Assembly (NCBI GenBank): GCA_022605955.1
Contig: JAKCOZ010000012.1
Coordinates: 21,795,015-21,859,014 of the forward strand
Direction of reading: 5' to 3'
DNA length: 64,000 bases
From: Rallus limicola
Taxonomy: Eukaryota > Chordata > Aves > Gruiformes > Rallidae
Every line of letters starts with the position of its first letter. The stretch's first letter is position 1. Made by a program: the position numbers and the translations under genes. The notes under the pieces are model-generated. The model made no database searches. It was not told the origin of the DNA and saw only the letters and a list, made by a program, of their open reading frames with translations. Of this stretch, positions 49,478-60,962 are shown piece after piece.

Positions 49478-49572
49478 TTTAAGGCCAGAAGGGTCGTCAA
49501 TCAATATGAACTACTTTGGATCTCTCTCACAATTACAAATCAGGAATCCTCATGCAGAAATCCCTGCCACAA
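49478..49572 (-). repeat. Ancient CR1/L3-like LINE tail (antisense)
   Basis: The phrase TTTAAGGCCAGAAGGGTCGT starts the antisense 3' end of the same ancient CR1 group as the relic at 27905. Degenerate blocks follow in the expected order: TATGAACTAC, a TCTCTCTCACA stretch, CAGGAATCCTCATGCAG and CCCTGCCACAAG. It is heavily diverged and about 95 bases are alignable by eye. Confidence 0.5.
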
Positions 49573-51114
49573 GAGAAAGGCTTTAAAAGAAATGTTTGTT
49601 TATAGCTGTAACACGTTCCAGAAGTTTTCTGCAGAAGAAAACGTGCAGCTTTGTGATTGTAAAGCATTAATGTGTGTTCAATGGCCTTATTCAACTTTAT
49701 AAAGTCCAAATACTTGCTTTAACATTACCTTTCTCTTGGTCAAGTCCACTTTTGCTATATGCAATTTCATAGCTAAATTAATCATTGCACAAAAAGTTCC
49801 CTACTGAGCTTATTATCAGCATGTGGCTGAAGACAGTGCAAAAGTGTTAAGCTTCCTGAAAAGCAAAATGCAGAATCAAGCTCTGTCTTTTCACAAGAGC
49901 AAGCAAAAAGGGCCAGATTTTGAGAACAGCCTGCTACATCCCTTTTTAACTGGCAAAAACTGCTATTTTATGACAACAAGTCATAAGCCACAGATGCTGT
50001 CTCCTCCATCCACGAGTACTATGCATCCATAGAGCTGATGTATATAAGCAAGCACAAGGATGTTGTGCCCTATCATTTTGACCCTGGGGAGAAGATGCAG
50101 AATAGTCTCTAAAACAAGACTACTGCCATAAACAGAAGAGAGGGACAACTAGTCCAGTTCTGTCCTGGAAGGTAGGAACAAACACCCATGCCTAGATACC
50201 AACAGATACTCATCTCCTCTAAGCTTTTGTCTCACCTGCACTTCTCTCTATATTTGCAACATTAAAAGAAAACAATTACACTACAAATTTCACTAACGGT
50301 ATCTTTTACAGAAAAGAGGAAGGAATTTCATCTCCACTAAGGCTTCTTTATACTGACATAAAAATGGTGGAAAGGCCACGTAAGCCTAGAACTATCACAC
50401 ACAGGTACACATTTCCCTGCACAAACAGAAGGCAGCCTCAGCATAAATGGGAAAAAATATCCTATACTTCAGTGAAGGAATTCTACTTTGCATGTGAACA
50501 TAAATCTGCAAGTGCTGCTCTGCCTGGCCTGGGATAGAGCACACCCTATCAAAGATATTAGACATCACATAGCACTAGATGATAAAACTGGGTAACAGTA
50601 GAGAACAGCAATACTAAAGCTTCATTTGCATTGCAAAAAAATCCAACAAGGCTATTTTGGAGGAAGGAAAGTAAGGCAATAGAACAGGAAGCTTGAAGTC
50701 TCACATTCCCTGAAATTTTTGCTCCTAGGTCCAGAGGTCTGCCTGCCACAGCTGCCTGGATACATCAGGAAAGATTTGCCTTTCTTCTGCTGCAGGAATG
50801 CAGCAGATTAATGCATTAGACAGAACCTTGTTTGGGCAAGGAGAGAGCTGCTGGCATCAGCCTGATGTACATGAGAGAAGACAGGCTACAAAGTTTAAGG
50901 AAGCGTGGAAACTTTAAGAGACAGTTTTGTGATTAAAAGAAGAAATAATGAAAAGCACAGAAGTTGCCAAAAGAATTTTCATTTTGCTATACATTTACTG
51001 AAATAAGTATTGATTGATACATTCATAGTTTCATTGCAGTAAGCATTAGATTAGGGCACTGAACTAACTCAATATGATGCATTGCATTACAGCCAGAAAA
51101 ATTAAACAGTTCAA
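49573..51114. other. Unique noncoding sequence
   Basis: No gene is supported. Frames at 49823-50032 (plus) and 50558-50749 (minus) are short and featureless. A minus-strand donor, AAGTGCAG/GTGAGA, at about 50238 would leave only a 12-base exon behind the nearest acceptor and is not called. Confidence 0.55.
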
Positions 51115-51246
51115 GCCGCGATCTTGTCAGCTCTCAGAGACCAGACAGGACATGAGTGATCTCATAGGGAACTTCCGCAGAAAGCTGGGAAATAGAGCTG
51201 GAAATTCAACTCCCATTCTCACTGAGCTAACACAGCTGGACTGGTT
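51115..51246 (+). repeat. 5S rRNA-derived SINE relic (AmnSINE/SINE3 type)
   Basis: The block GCCGCGATCTTGTCAGCTCT followed by CAGAGACCAGACAGGAC follows the 5S rRNA-derived head of SINE3-class elements (5S: 'gatctcgtctgatctcggaagctaagcaggg'). Downstream, GATCTCATAGGGA corresponds to the 5S 'cttggatgggaga' box. Further on, AACTCCCATTCTCACTGAGC matches the body of the amniote version ('cactcctccctctgagtca'). The copy is old and diverged. A 72-codon plus-strand frame through it (51074-51292) is a by-product. Families of this class have repeatedly been co-opted as conserved enhancers in amniotes. Confidence 0.5.
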
Positions 51247-54015
51247 CTCGAGGCTGAGGGTAACCCAGGATTCTGACCACCACGATCATTAGTAGCCACC
51301 AGAAACACTTTTTGCAAGTTAATCCTCTTGCTCTTGAGAAGCACTCCAGCCACACTTTCAGCTATCTCAACTCAGAGCAGCCCTAGCTGATAAAGCTCAC
51401 ACATACAGAAATAAAAATGAATGCTTTTGGAGAGTCCTCAAATGGAGCTGCTCAAGTATTTTTTATTACTTTAATGACAGAGAAGACCTATATGGTTAGA
51501 ACACAGGGCAGTTAAAACAGGGTGTTCCATCAATCCTCCAGTAAGAAGTGCCCTTCCCTTTTTCCATGCCAGACAGAAGGGCCGCACCGTTTTCCGCACA
51601 GAAACAACACAGTGGCTGAAAGACAATTACCCACCAACAAGATTTGTGAATCACCAGACCACAAATATCTCGCTAGAACCACTGTATACACAGCATATCA
51701 GGATGTTGCATATGCTTAATTAAAAAGACCACAGAGCCACATTAAAACCACAGCACGATGGGTTTCCCTGGCAGAGCCCCTGGCACCACAGGCCTAGTGC
51801 GGGAGTTTCCACAAACTAATGATACATTCCATTGTTTGAAGCAAGGTCTATTTTAAATAAGTGACAGCGTGCCAATGCTTTGCAAGTGTTGCAGCAAGGT
51901 TCCCTCTGTAGCATTAACATGACCACATAGATTGTGCTGGAGGAAATTAAGCACTACAGTTCACTAATGATTTTCACACCTTGGATTCCAGTAAAGCCCT
52001 TCAGTTATTTCCCAGGACTCCACTTAGAGTATACCTTGGGCATTAGCTTACCATTGGTTCACATTCCTTAAGAAACCTCAAAAACATGCAACCATCTTTT
52101 TTTCCACACTATTATGTAAAAGTCATCCAATGAACACTAGCAAGAGACTACTCCGGAAGAAACTCTCCAAGTTTTAGGTTCTCATACTTTCAGTCCTGTC
52201 ATCATCCTCACTCCACTGTGAGCCTTCCTGTTACACTGACTTTATCACTGCCATAAAGGATAGCACAGACATCCCACCTCACTACAATGGAAATAGTTTG
52301 TGCCCAGTTTTAAGCAAATAAGCAGGACACGTGATTTAACTTTTGATCTGCAGAGATTGATAACCTTGAGTTTTAAACTGTACCTGGCATTTCCCTGATC
52401 TTCACTTGCCATGAGAAAGGTAGAAAGTCCTCATCTGCAAATTACTAAAAATAATCAGCTGCAAGATGTGACCTTGGATAAAGCAATGTTAAATTGGCCA
52501 GCAAATTTTTCTGAGGCATCACTGTTATTAACTTGCAATTTTTTCATTTCAGTCTGCCACTGATGCTTGGCAGGTTATAATTTTTCATTTTCTCACTTGG
52601 CTGATGCTCACTCAAGTAGAGATTATGGAGATAGTGGTGGAGAATTTTTACAAAGATTTCTTTCCTCCCTTCACTCTATCATATCAGGATACAAATACAA
52701 ATCGTCTTTATGAGGTGGGTTACCTCCTAAGTATAATAGGATTACTGTTAAAAAAAGAACTTTTCAGTAAGCCAATGGTAGGAACAGTTCTTGTTTTACT
52801 TGGAATTCATGAGCTCTCCAGTGTCTCAATGGACAGTTTTACAACTACTAATTCGGTGAATTCTCATCAGATATGATGTTTTGCATTCCATTAATGTACA
52901 ATAAATGCGTAAAAATTTTTGTGAATGAGCCCTTTCCCTTGAAGTGAACAACTCTCCTTATTTTTTTGTTGATCTCTAATTAAAAAGTGAGCATTGCCAC
53001 TCATGACAAAGTATGTTTGGCTCCACATCCCCTTCCCACTGTCATCTTTCCTGTGCTGCTAATTTAATGTATAAAAGCCGTAATAAAAAGCTCCTCTTAG
53101 TCATCCATTCTGGTAAAACACTTCCTATTTAAGTGTTTCAGGAGTTTAGGATTCTTGTTCCCTTGCCCAAATATCACCTGTTCCCAAGGAAAATGCCCAG
53201 AATACAAGTATCTGAACACTAACAGATCCAAAAAATGCACTTTCAATGTCCAGTGATGCACTAAAGCATCCTTCCAACCAGAAGATCCATTTTGTGAGAT
53301 TTATCTTTGACTAAAACTACCTGTCCCACAGGAACCCTGATACAGGAGTTGTACGTGATACACTGAATATTTACAGATCTTTCCTCATTATCAAAACAAG
53401 ATTGTTTTATTACTATTATTCTAGTTAGTGCTTATGCTAGAAGATACATTGCAAGGGGAAGTTGACGAACACAAAGCCTGGTACACAAGCAGCATAAATC
53501 ACAGTGGAATATACTATCATCCATCAGAAACTATGGTTCACATGAAACTGGAAACACTATGAGGTTGTTATTACTAGATCAGCATTAACTTACAGCCCAA
53601 AGAATATTAATACAGCCTGACAAAACATGCCACTGCTTCCATAATTATCCATTTTTAGCCTTCCTAATCAAACCATGAATATTCAGCACAAAGCAGCACA
53701 AACCTGGTGCAATCATTGACCTAAGTGCACAAAGAAACAAGGTCATTTACTCATGCTATCTTTTGTCTTTTTTAATTGTATTTTCAAGTATTTATTATCC
53801 TAGCACCTGTCTTTCCACGTATTTCATTCTTGATACATTGATTGCTGTTGATAAGCTTCATCTTTCATTCAATGTTATTACAATTTTGGCTGATAACTAG
53901 GAGTGACATAACAGGGTTTATAAGTCATACAACTATACAAAATTGTAATTCGTAGTGTAACTCACTGGTTTTTATTGCAATTTCTGAAGTTTCTCGAGAC
54001 AGACAGCACAATACT
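51247..54015. other. Unique noncoding sequence with a weak MIR match
   Basis: No gene is supported. A 90-codon plus-strand frame at 52604-52876 ends 23 bases before an AATAAA (52900-52905), but it has no recognisable domain and runs against the inferred direction of transcription. A minus-strand splice-like pair near 52727-52747 (acceptor TTCTTTTTTTAACAG, donor TTAGGAG/GTAACC) leaves 21 bases and is not called. A weak sense MIR core lies at 52445-52500. Confidence 0.55.
52445..52500 (+). repeat. Possible MIR-type SINE relic (sense)
   Basis: ATAATCAGCTGCAAGATGTG then ACCTTGGATAAAGCAATG resembles the sense MIR core ('tagctgtgtgaccttgggcaagtcact'). The downstream MIR parts are not clear, so only the core region is called. 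Confidence 0.35.
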
Positions 54016-54130
54016 ACTCATTTTGTAGACAGGGAAGTGAATGCATAGGAAAGAAAAACAGCCTTGGCCAAGGCCATATAAGAGAACAGTGGCTACATTT
54101 AAATATTCGCCAGGTCTTCCAAATCCTTGT
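54016..54130 (-). repeat. MIR-type SINE relic (antisense)
   Basis: The plus strand shows the antisense MIR order clearly: CTCATTTTGTAGACAGGGAA, then GCATAGGAA, then CCTTGGCCAAGGCCATATAAG, then AGTGGC, and finally CCAGGTCTTCCAAATCCT. These correspond to the 'cattttacagatggggaa', 'gcacagag', 'acttgcccaaggtcacac', 'agtggcagag' and 'ccaggtctcccaagtcct' blocks of amniote MIR. This is the best preserved MIR copy in the window. Confidence 0.72.
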
Positions 54131-54864
54131 TATTCCTTCTTGTGTTTAGTTATTTATATTTTCTTTTTCTGGTCATTTTTCTTCCAAACAAAGGATATTT
54201 ACAGAAAGAATAAAAATCAATTTCAGTTCCTAAAAAAACACTTAAGGTGATTGAAACAAATTTCTTAAAGTTCTGATTATGTTTCCAATAGCCATATGCA
54301 CTAGAGAACAGATTATGCCATTTTAGGAGCTCCCCAAAAGTCTATCCCCAGACTTGCCAGCTACTGTCTTACATGGCTTACAATGCACAGAAAGCTGCTT
54401 TTAACATCTCCTGTTCCCATTAGAACACCCAGCAACACCACAAAACCGGCACACAGGGAACTTCACCCCTCTTGCAGCCTCAGAGCATCAAGCAGCCTCC
54501 TGGGTAGCTCCAGCACATAAGGAATACAGCTGCACAGCATCGATCCTGCTTTGCATTGATGTAATGCTAGTTTGACCAAACAGATTTTATACAGTTATGT
54601 AACTTCTGCTCAGATAAAATACAAGCCCTGCACTTTAGTTCTGTTTCTAGTGAAATATTTTCTCCATTAACTTAAAACTAGGTCGGGGAAACTATATTTC
54701 AGTAATACAGAAATATATTAGAAATTACCTTACAAAAAGGGGTTTTTTATTTGGGGTTTTACATTTTTTCATTCGTTTCTGAACTAATTTTATAAGCTGA
54801 TTAACATTAATTTACCCCTTTTAGCAACCACTTGTTTCAGTCAAAGCATTATCATGTGATGCAA

Positions 54865-54875
54865 GGGGGGGGGGG
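54865..54875. repeat. G11 homopolymer followed by an A-rich run
   Basis: Eleven consecutive G bases are followed by ACAAAAAAAAAG. This is a simple-sequence tract that is prone to length error in sequencing and to slippage in vivo. Confidence 0.95.
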
Positions 54876-57551
54876 ACAAAAAAAAAGAACACAACTAAAT
54901 TGTCTTAGGTCTGCACTAGCCAAAACAACAGAGCAAAACACTAAGCCTTTTCATACATTTCTTTCCAGCAAGTTAATTCCCTTAATTCCCTTCAAACTAC
55001 CAATACTGCAGCAGATCTGACCTCAAGCCCACTGAAGCCTAATCAAGTCCTATCCACATGTTGGGATGAGAACTGGTATGAGTTAGATGTGTGAAGGTAC
55101 AGCACTCCATCTCTGTTCAATGAGATCTCTGCTTGTTAAAAGGCAGTAAGATCTGATAGTAGTATGAGTTGAGTTTTAGAAAAGCTGTTTGAATACTTAT
55201 GGACCCGCCTAAAGGTAATAAAGTCATGCATGGATTAGGAAAAATAAAATTGAAATTAACTATTCATGAATCTTTGTTATTTATACATAAATGTTTCACA
55301 AATTCTCCCTAAGAATCCAACTCAGAAAGCTACTGGAAGCAAAGAATGCCGTAACAATACATTCCAACTTCCATTGGAAGTTGTACAGACAATGTTCTAC
55401 CCTATGCAACAAGATGACCAAGTCACCGCCCTCCCCTTTTCATAGCATGCTTTACTTTTAACTGAAGAGATTCTTTTGAGCACCACTGGTGTAAGATGCA
55501 AGTTTAGTACTCTCACATTAGTAAGGTGTGCTCACTTTAGGAATTCAAGAAGTGCTCCTGTGCAACTATTGCTCCTGTGCCAACCTACATGAAAAAGAAC
55601 TTGACTGAACATACCCTGCACATGTGAGAATTGGGGCTGTTCACATCAGCTCCTGACATTCAACCACGGAATGTCAGAGGAGGCTGTTCAAGCATTCAGA
55701 GCACTAAACCAGCAACCCTGACTATCCCAAATTTTGTTTTAGCCATTTGTGAAGCATTTGTAGTTGTCTGAGTTTGCCAATGATGCCAGATCTTTATTCA
55801 TTGAAGAGGTAATTATCTCTCCACCAAGACATGAAGTCAGTGAGATTTCAGCAAACAGTCTTCGTTAGTTGTCGAGTTAGCAGAGAGAGGCATATAATCT
55901 CAAATATGAATGCTTTGCTGAGCAGGAGCCCCGACTTAAGCAGTGTGTGGTCAAGATGTAAATCCAGAGATCAAAGTTTCATTGTCTCCCAAACTGGCTT
56001 GACTAAAAGCAGTTTCTAAAAAAGCCTAGCACCTCCCAGATACCTCAGGTTCATTTTGGACTGGTACATAATGCAGGTAAAGTCTGATTTTACTTAATAC
56101 ACCCACACATCTCCACTCTGGAAACAGGCTTAAAAGCAACATCAAAAGAAGCCTAAAAGAGAAACAAAGATTAGTGGCTGTGGGAAGGAATAAAACTTGT
56201 CCAGGTTTTCACATATAAATAATGGAAAGACCCTTTTTATGAACTAAAACCAAACACACATTTTCCAACAGTTTAACTTCAATATATCCAACTGCAAGAT
56301 GGTGCAAATTTTAGGCTGTGTATATGTATTTTGTTTGAGTCTGACCTGCAGTTCAGTCCAGTGAAACAGCTAAGGTAGTATGCAAAAAGAAACACAAGTA
56401 CTACAGAAATGCTAGCATCATTCAAAAACCCACCTGGGAAAGACCCTGAAACCTCTAAACTTAACAGTATCTTAGACAAACACTGAATCCCTCTTCACTT
56501 AGTACTGCTGAACTTATAAAGCCCTGATAAACTAGACTCTTAGGACTAAGTTTGCAGAAGGTACTCCTGGTTAAACTCATTTTCACTGGCACTTCCTTTT
56601 AATTTTTAACCCACTGCAATAACTAACATAATACAGAGCAGACCTCTGAAGACCCTCATTAGTATACCATGACAGTGAGGATTGAAAAAAGCTCTGAAAC
56701 AGGAATCATACAGATAGTACTGCATGTTATGGTACAGTCCACACCTCTAGGACTATCAGAAATTAAGTCTTAAGAAAAGCCCCAATTTGAATAAGATTAC
56801 TAGGAAAGACAGAGGTAATATTTACATTAGCTTCTGTAAATTAAGGAACTTCCTGGTGCATACAGAATGCTCCTAGAAAGAGTTATGCAGCTAACCAACT
56901 CCTTTGACTAGGTTTCCATCAGCAAATTAATCAAGTTTTATCTCTTTCCAGAGTGCTAGCTTCCTTTCCTTCATGAAATATGTGAAGTTTTCACTCCTTG
57001 CAAATCAGGGCAAGGGTCAGTCTGCATTTTAAGCTGGTTTGGGAAGTACATCTCATCATTAAGACAATTTTCCTCTATATAGTTTCAAAGAAAAAGCCGT
57101 TCATTTTCATTTTGCTTCATAAAACAGCATAGCCTCCTGTCAATCTGCACTTTAAGTAGAGTTACATTCACACAACAGGTTGGAATACTTCACATTGCAC
57201 AGGTGACTGAAGAATTCCTCCAATGCAAGACATTAACAAAAAATGGATTAATATTCCCTAGGGCACACCACAATAATAATAATAAGGTTTTTAGACATCT
57301 ATCAGTTCTAGAACCGATAGTGTAAATGTAAGTTTTCTAACAGAATAAAAGCCAAATTCCCACTAATGTGGTTTTAAGATCCAAGGATCTTGACCGTTTT
57401 CCTTTAAGTCACATTTATTTCAGTTCTGAAAAATTCAATTACTTTGATATATCTTTTACACTGGCACTTTTATGCCTTCTTCGGACATCAGTGATTTTCA
57501 GACTTTTGAACTAGTACTAAAAATAATTATGCACCAAAGGGCAAGAAAATT

Positions 57552-57574
57552 CCCCCCCCCCCCCCCCCCCCCCC
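57552..57574. repeat. C23 homopolymer followed by T7
   Basis: Twenty-three consecutive C bases run straight into seven T bases. On the minus strand, which is probably the transcribed sense strand, this is an A7G23 tract, long enough to form a G-quadruplex in DNA or RNA; the plus strand could form an i-motif. Tracts of this length are rare in AT-rich DNA, and the exact length is likely to be unreliable in assemblies. Confidence 0.95.
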
Positions 57575-60500
57575 TTTTTTTGGTAATGCTTCTATCTAGT
57601 CTTTCTAGGAAGTGTCATTAATTAGCTCCTTTCAAGAAAAAAGAAAAAGAAGAGTCTCTGTAGAACTTCAAAACTCAATCACACAAAGTATCCGCTAAAA
57701 GGGTAAACTACTTAGGCTTTGCTGCTTAGAACATATTAAAAAATGTCTCTCTAACTGTATCAAGGCAAAAAACCCCAAATAAGCCAAACAAGGAGCAGAA
57801 AGTACTCCTTGGACATCAGCATTCTTTTTCAAGATACACTTCAACTTAAGAAACATGGAAGAGAAAATTGTTATCAGGTCTCTTATTTGGGATGTTGTTC
57901 CAAACACAAACAAAAAAGAGAGAAAGAAATGTTGCATTAAGAAGCAGCATCAATAGCAAGTATTTTACTTAAATTCAATTATAATTTGATATTCACTAAC
58001 AAAATTCAACACATAAGGGGAGGGGCAGGGGGAGAAGCCCTTTATTGGAAGAAAGGCTGGATAATAGCTCCCTCACACCTCACCCCACCCTTCTGAAGAC
58101 AGTCGATACATCTGCTCTCAGGTACTAATACACAAAGACAACTATCGAACCAACCCTGATCTAGCAGCAACAGGATTACAACCACATTTCAATCTCAGCA
58201 TTGTACATAGCGCGTAAGAGAAACAATAACATTTCAAAAGGGACACCACCTCAGGTAACTTTCACATAATTTCAAATAATTGTTCAAACCATGTATTTCT
58301 GAAGACACTCCTATTTCCTTTAATATCTCTCAGATTCCTCTCAGGATAGGAACTCAAAAATTCCTGTAAGTACTTCCTACAATCTTTCTGGAACTTCTTT
58401 CCAATTCAGAAGCCACAAGCCTATCTGATCAAGATTGCACATGCATCAATTATTTTTTGTAGGCTTACATACATTAGTACATAACCACTACATATATGAA
58501 AACTTGTATTTCATTTCAGTTCCCTGTACTCAGAGGTACCTTAATTTTTGTGTGCAAGAGCCATCTGTACATTACTCAAAATAAAACAATATGTTCCTTT
58601 TCAGAAATAAAAAGGAACAGCAAAAAATAACTTTAAAACAACACAACAACAGAAACTCCTCACTCATGCCACAGAAGCATCTTTGGTTTTATTCCTGGCA
58701 TTTTCATTTTGAAGCACTGGACCTTTGACTATTCACATTAACAACAAATTCACTCGAAATATATTTTGTTTTTTCCTGCAGAGCAGAACTTACTTGCTCT
58801 AGAAAACATAAGCAGCCTTTATAGCTAGTTTAAAAACTGAAATCCATGTAAAATTCACATGCAATTTTAGTGAATTTAAACTTTCCAAGTTAATTATCCA
58901 CTCACCTCTACAACCAAGACTTAAGTTCTGGCATACAAAATATATGGAGAATGAAGTGTCTATGCAGTATCACTTTTAGTTACTGTGAAGTATTAACAGT
59001 GCAGAAAAGCCAGCTAGATTGCATGGGGAATGAGTATTTTTTTTTACACACACTTACTGAAAACAGCTGTTCAAAAACATGAACACACACTCTTTTTGAC
59101 CAATGATCAAAGTGAGAAAACGTGTCCCAAAATACTCAGTGTTACAAGTAGCTGGATGAAGCAACTGAAGAGAAGCCACATCAAGTCACATCAAGAAAGT
59201 CTCTCCACTAAAATTGCAAAGTAATTGATGAGAACTAGAGATTCCCACCCCTCCAGCCGCAACACGGTGTTCATCTCCACAGCCCCTTTGCTCTCTACAT
59301 GCAATTTCTTGACTATTTCCATGAAGACAGAAATCAAACCATCTGGCTTGTGCCAGACACACTCATGAATGTTGTATCTGTTTTTCAAATAGCAGACCCT
59401 CATCAAGCATCTAATACATGTGATTAGCTAGTAGGAAAACAAGAATTCAATCTGATTTAAAAATATCTTCGCATTTGTTCTCATTCCACCCAGGGAGAAA
59501 ACTGGATACTTTTCAATGCTTGTCTGTGACAGAGAAAGATGACTGAAATAACTGGTAGTTCAGCACGTGGAACATATGCTCACATATCAGCTCTGGGCCA
59601 GCACTTTGCCCTGAAAACAAGACCAGACTTCCCCGAATATTTCAACATATGCCTCTCTTGTGTAAGCACTTATATAAACAATGTGTTATAGGCTTTCTTC
59701 TCAATTGATATTGTAAAATACCTCACCAGTGAAATAAAATTTTCAGAGGCACATTTCTGACACCACGTAACTATTCTTTTCATTTTAATCAAATTTTTTT
59801 TTCTTATTCCCCCCGAATCCCCTTGGGTGCATGGTCTGAATGCTCTCATTCCCAGAATGCAGGAGAGGGCACTGCATCACAACTATCTCTTTAATAATTG
59901 TCAATTATTCTCTTTCACTGGCATTCTCAGAGATGTCTAAATGAGTAGATTCACTAATATTTTAATACGTTTCCATAATCCAGCCTCAAACAGTCTACTA
60001 CACTAGAAACACAGTAGATTCCTCTTTTATGTACAGCTGACCCTCAAGGTTCCAGTTTCCTCCTCAGAGGAAGATCATTCATTCTGTACATGCTCTGCAA
60101 TGGTTCCTACAGCAATAGCTAGGAGCAACAGGAACATCACAAAACTCCCTATGTTTCCAGCAAAACCCTTTTGTTTGTTGTAGATGCAAGGTGTGTATCT
60201 ACAGTAGTTCAATATTTTTTGCTGCCCTCTAATTACACTCTCAAATATTCACACAGGACAATTTCTGTGCTAGTTCATGTGAATTTCTTAAAAAGAAACA
60301 CATCTAAAACCAAGCTACCAAGCAAATCACCACAAAGAAAATAAGTTTTTAAACATGCCCAAGTATTGCCTTTAACAAAACCCCAAACAAGCAAGGGAAT
60401 AGTGAAACGATTAACTAATTTAGACAGCAATAAATGTAAACCCCTGCCCTTAGTCTCACCCAGTTTGTGATTCATAGATGTAAATCTTGTAACACATTCA

Positions 60501-60753
60501 TAAAAAGGGATGTTTCATAATTTAAATGTTTCCATGTGGCATGCAGCTCCCATCTATTAATTCTTCTGAGACTTGACCACCAAATTCTTTTTTCCCCCCA
60601 CAATTGGCACGATCAGAGGATTTCAGATTTCATTTTAAAAGGCAAAGAGGAAAATTAATCATCTGCCAACTATTTTTCCTGGGAGGGAGGTGGTGTAGCA
60701 TATCAACTTTACTGCCCAGAAAGTCTGTCAAATTAACTGTAGAGACCCAACAG

Positions 60754-60962
60754 TGACAGCAGATGTGATCCGTTCAAAGGCACTGAAGGAGCTGGTTAAC
60801 ATCACCAAGAAGCTGCTCTCTACCCACTTCAAAACTTGTGGTGACTGAAGGAAGTCATAAAGAGTGGAAGAGTCAAGCATTAAGCTCATCTATAAAGAGG
60901 CATGAAGGAAGACGTAGGAACTTGAGATCATTCAACCTCCCCTCAAGACCTGTCTCACCAAA
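60754..60962 (+). repeat. Decayed CR1 reverse-transcriptase fragment
   Basis: The plus strand carries, in order, GATGTGATCCGTTC, GGCACTGAAGGAGCTGG, CAAGAAGCTGCTCTC, GTGACTGAAGGAAGT, AGAGTGGAAGAG and CATGAAGGAAGACGTAGGAAC, followed by CCTCAAGACCTGTCTCACC. These line up with the CR1 ORF2 segment that encodes the reverse-transcriptase motif series around 'LKELA..I..PLS', 'GEVPEDWK', 'KKGKKEDPGNYRPVS'. The frame is broken in several places and only traces such as EWKSQ are visible. It is an old relic with no coding capacity, and edges are approximate. Confidence 0.6.

Larger units (their letters stand above)
54131..60753. other. Unique noncoding sequence with homopolymer runs
   Basis: No gene is supported. 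Two guanine/cytosine homopolymers are listed separately (54865-54875 and 57552-57574). An imperfect 22-base palindrome centred on TTCTAGAA lies at 57299-57320. A short AAT run is at 57271-57284. Minus-strand donors at about 58792 (GAGCAA/GTAAGT) and 58907 (GTAGAG/GTGAGT) have acceptors only 5 and 22 bases upstream. Open frames are short and featureless. Confidence 0.55.

Noticed and set aside
52604..52905. 90-codon plus-strand frame followed by AATAAA
   Set aside because: The signal is a common hexamer in AT-rich DNA. There is no domain or upstream splice acceptor of quality, and the direction is against the strand skew.
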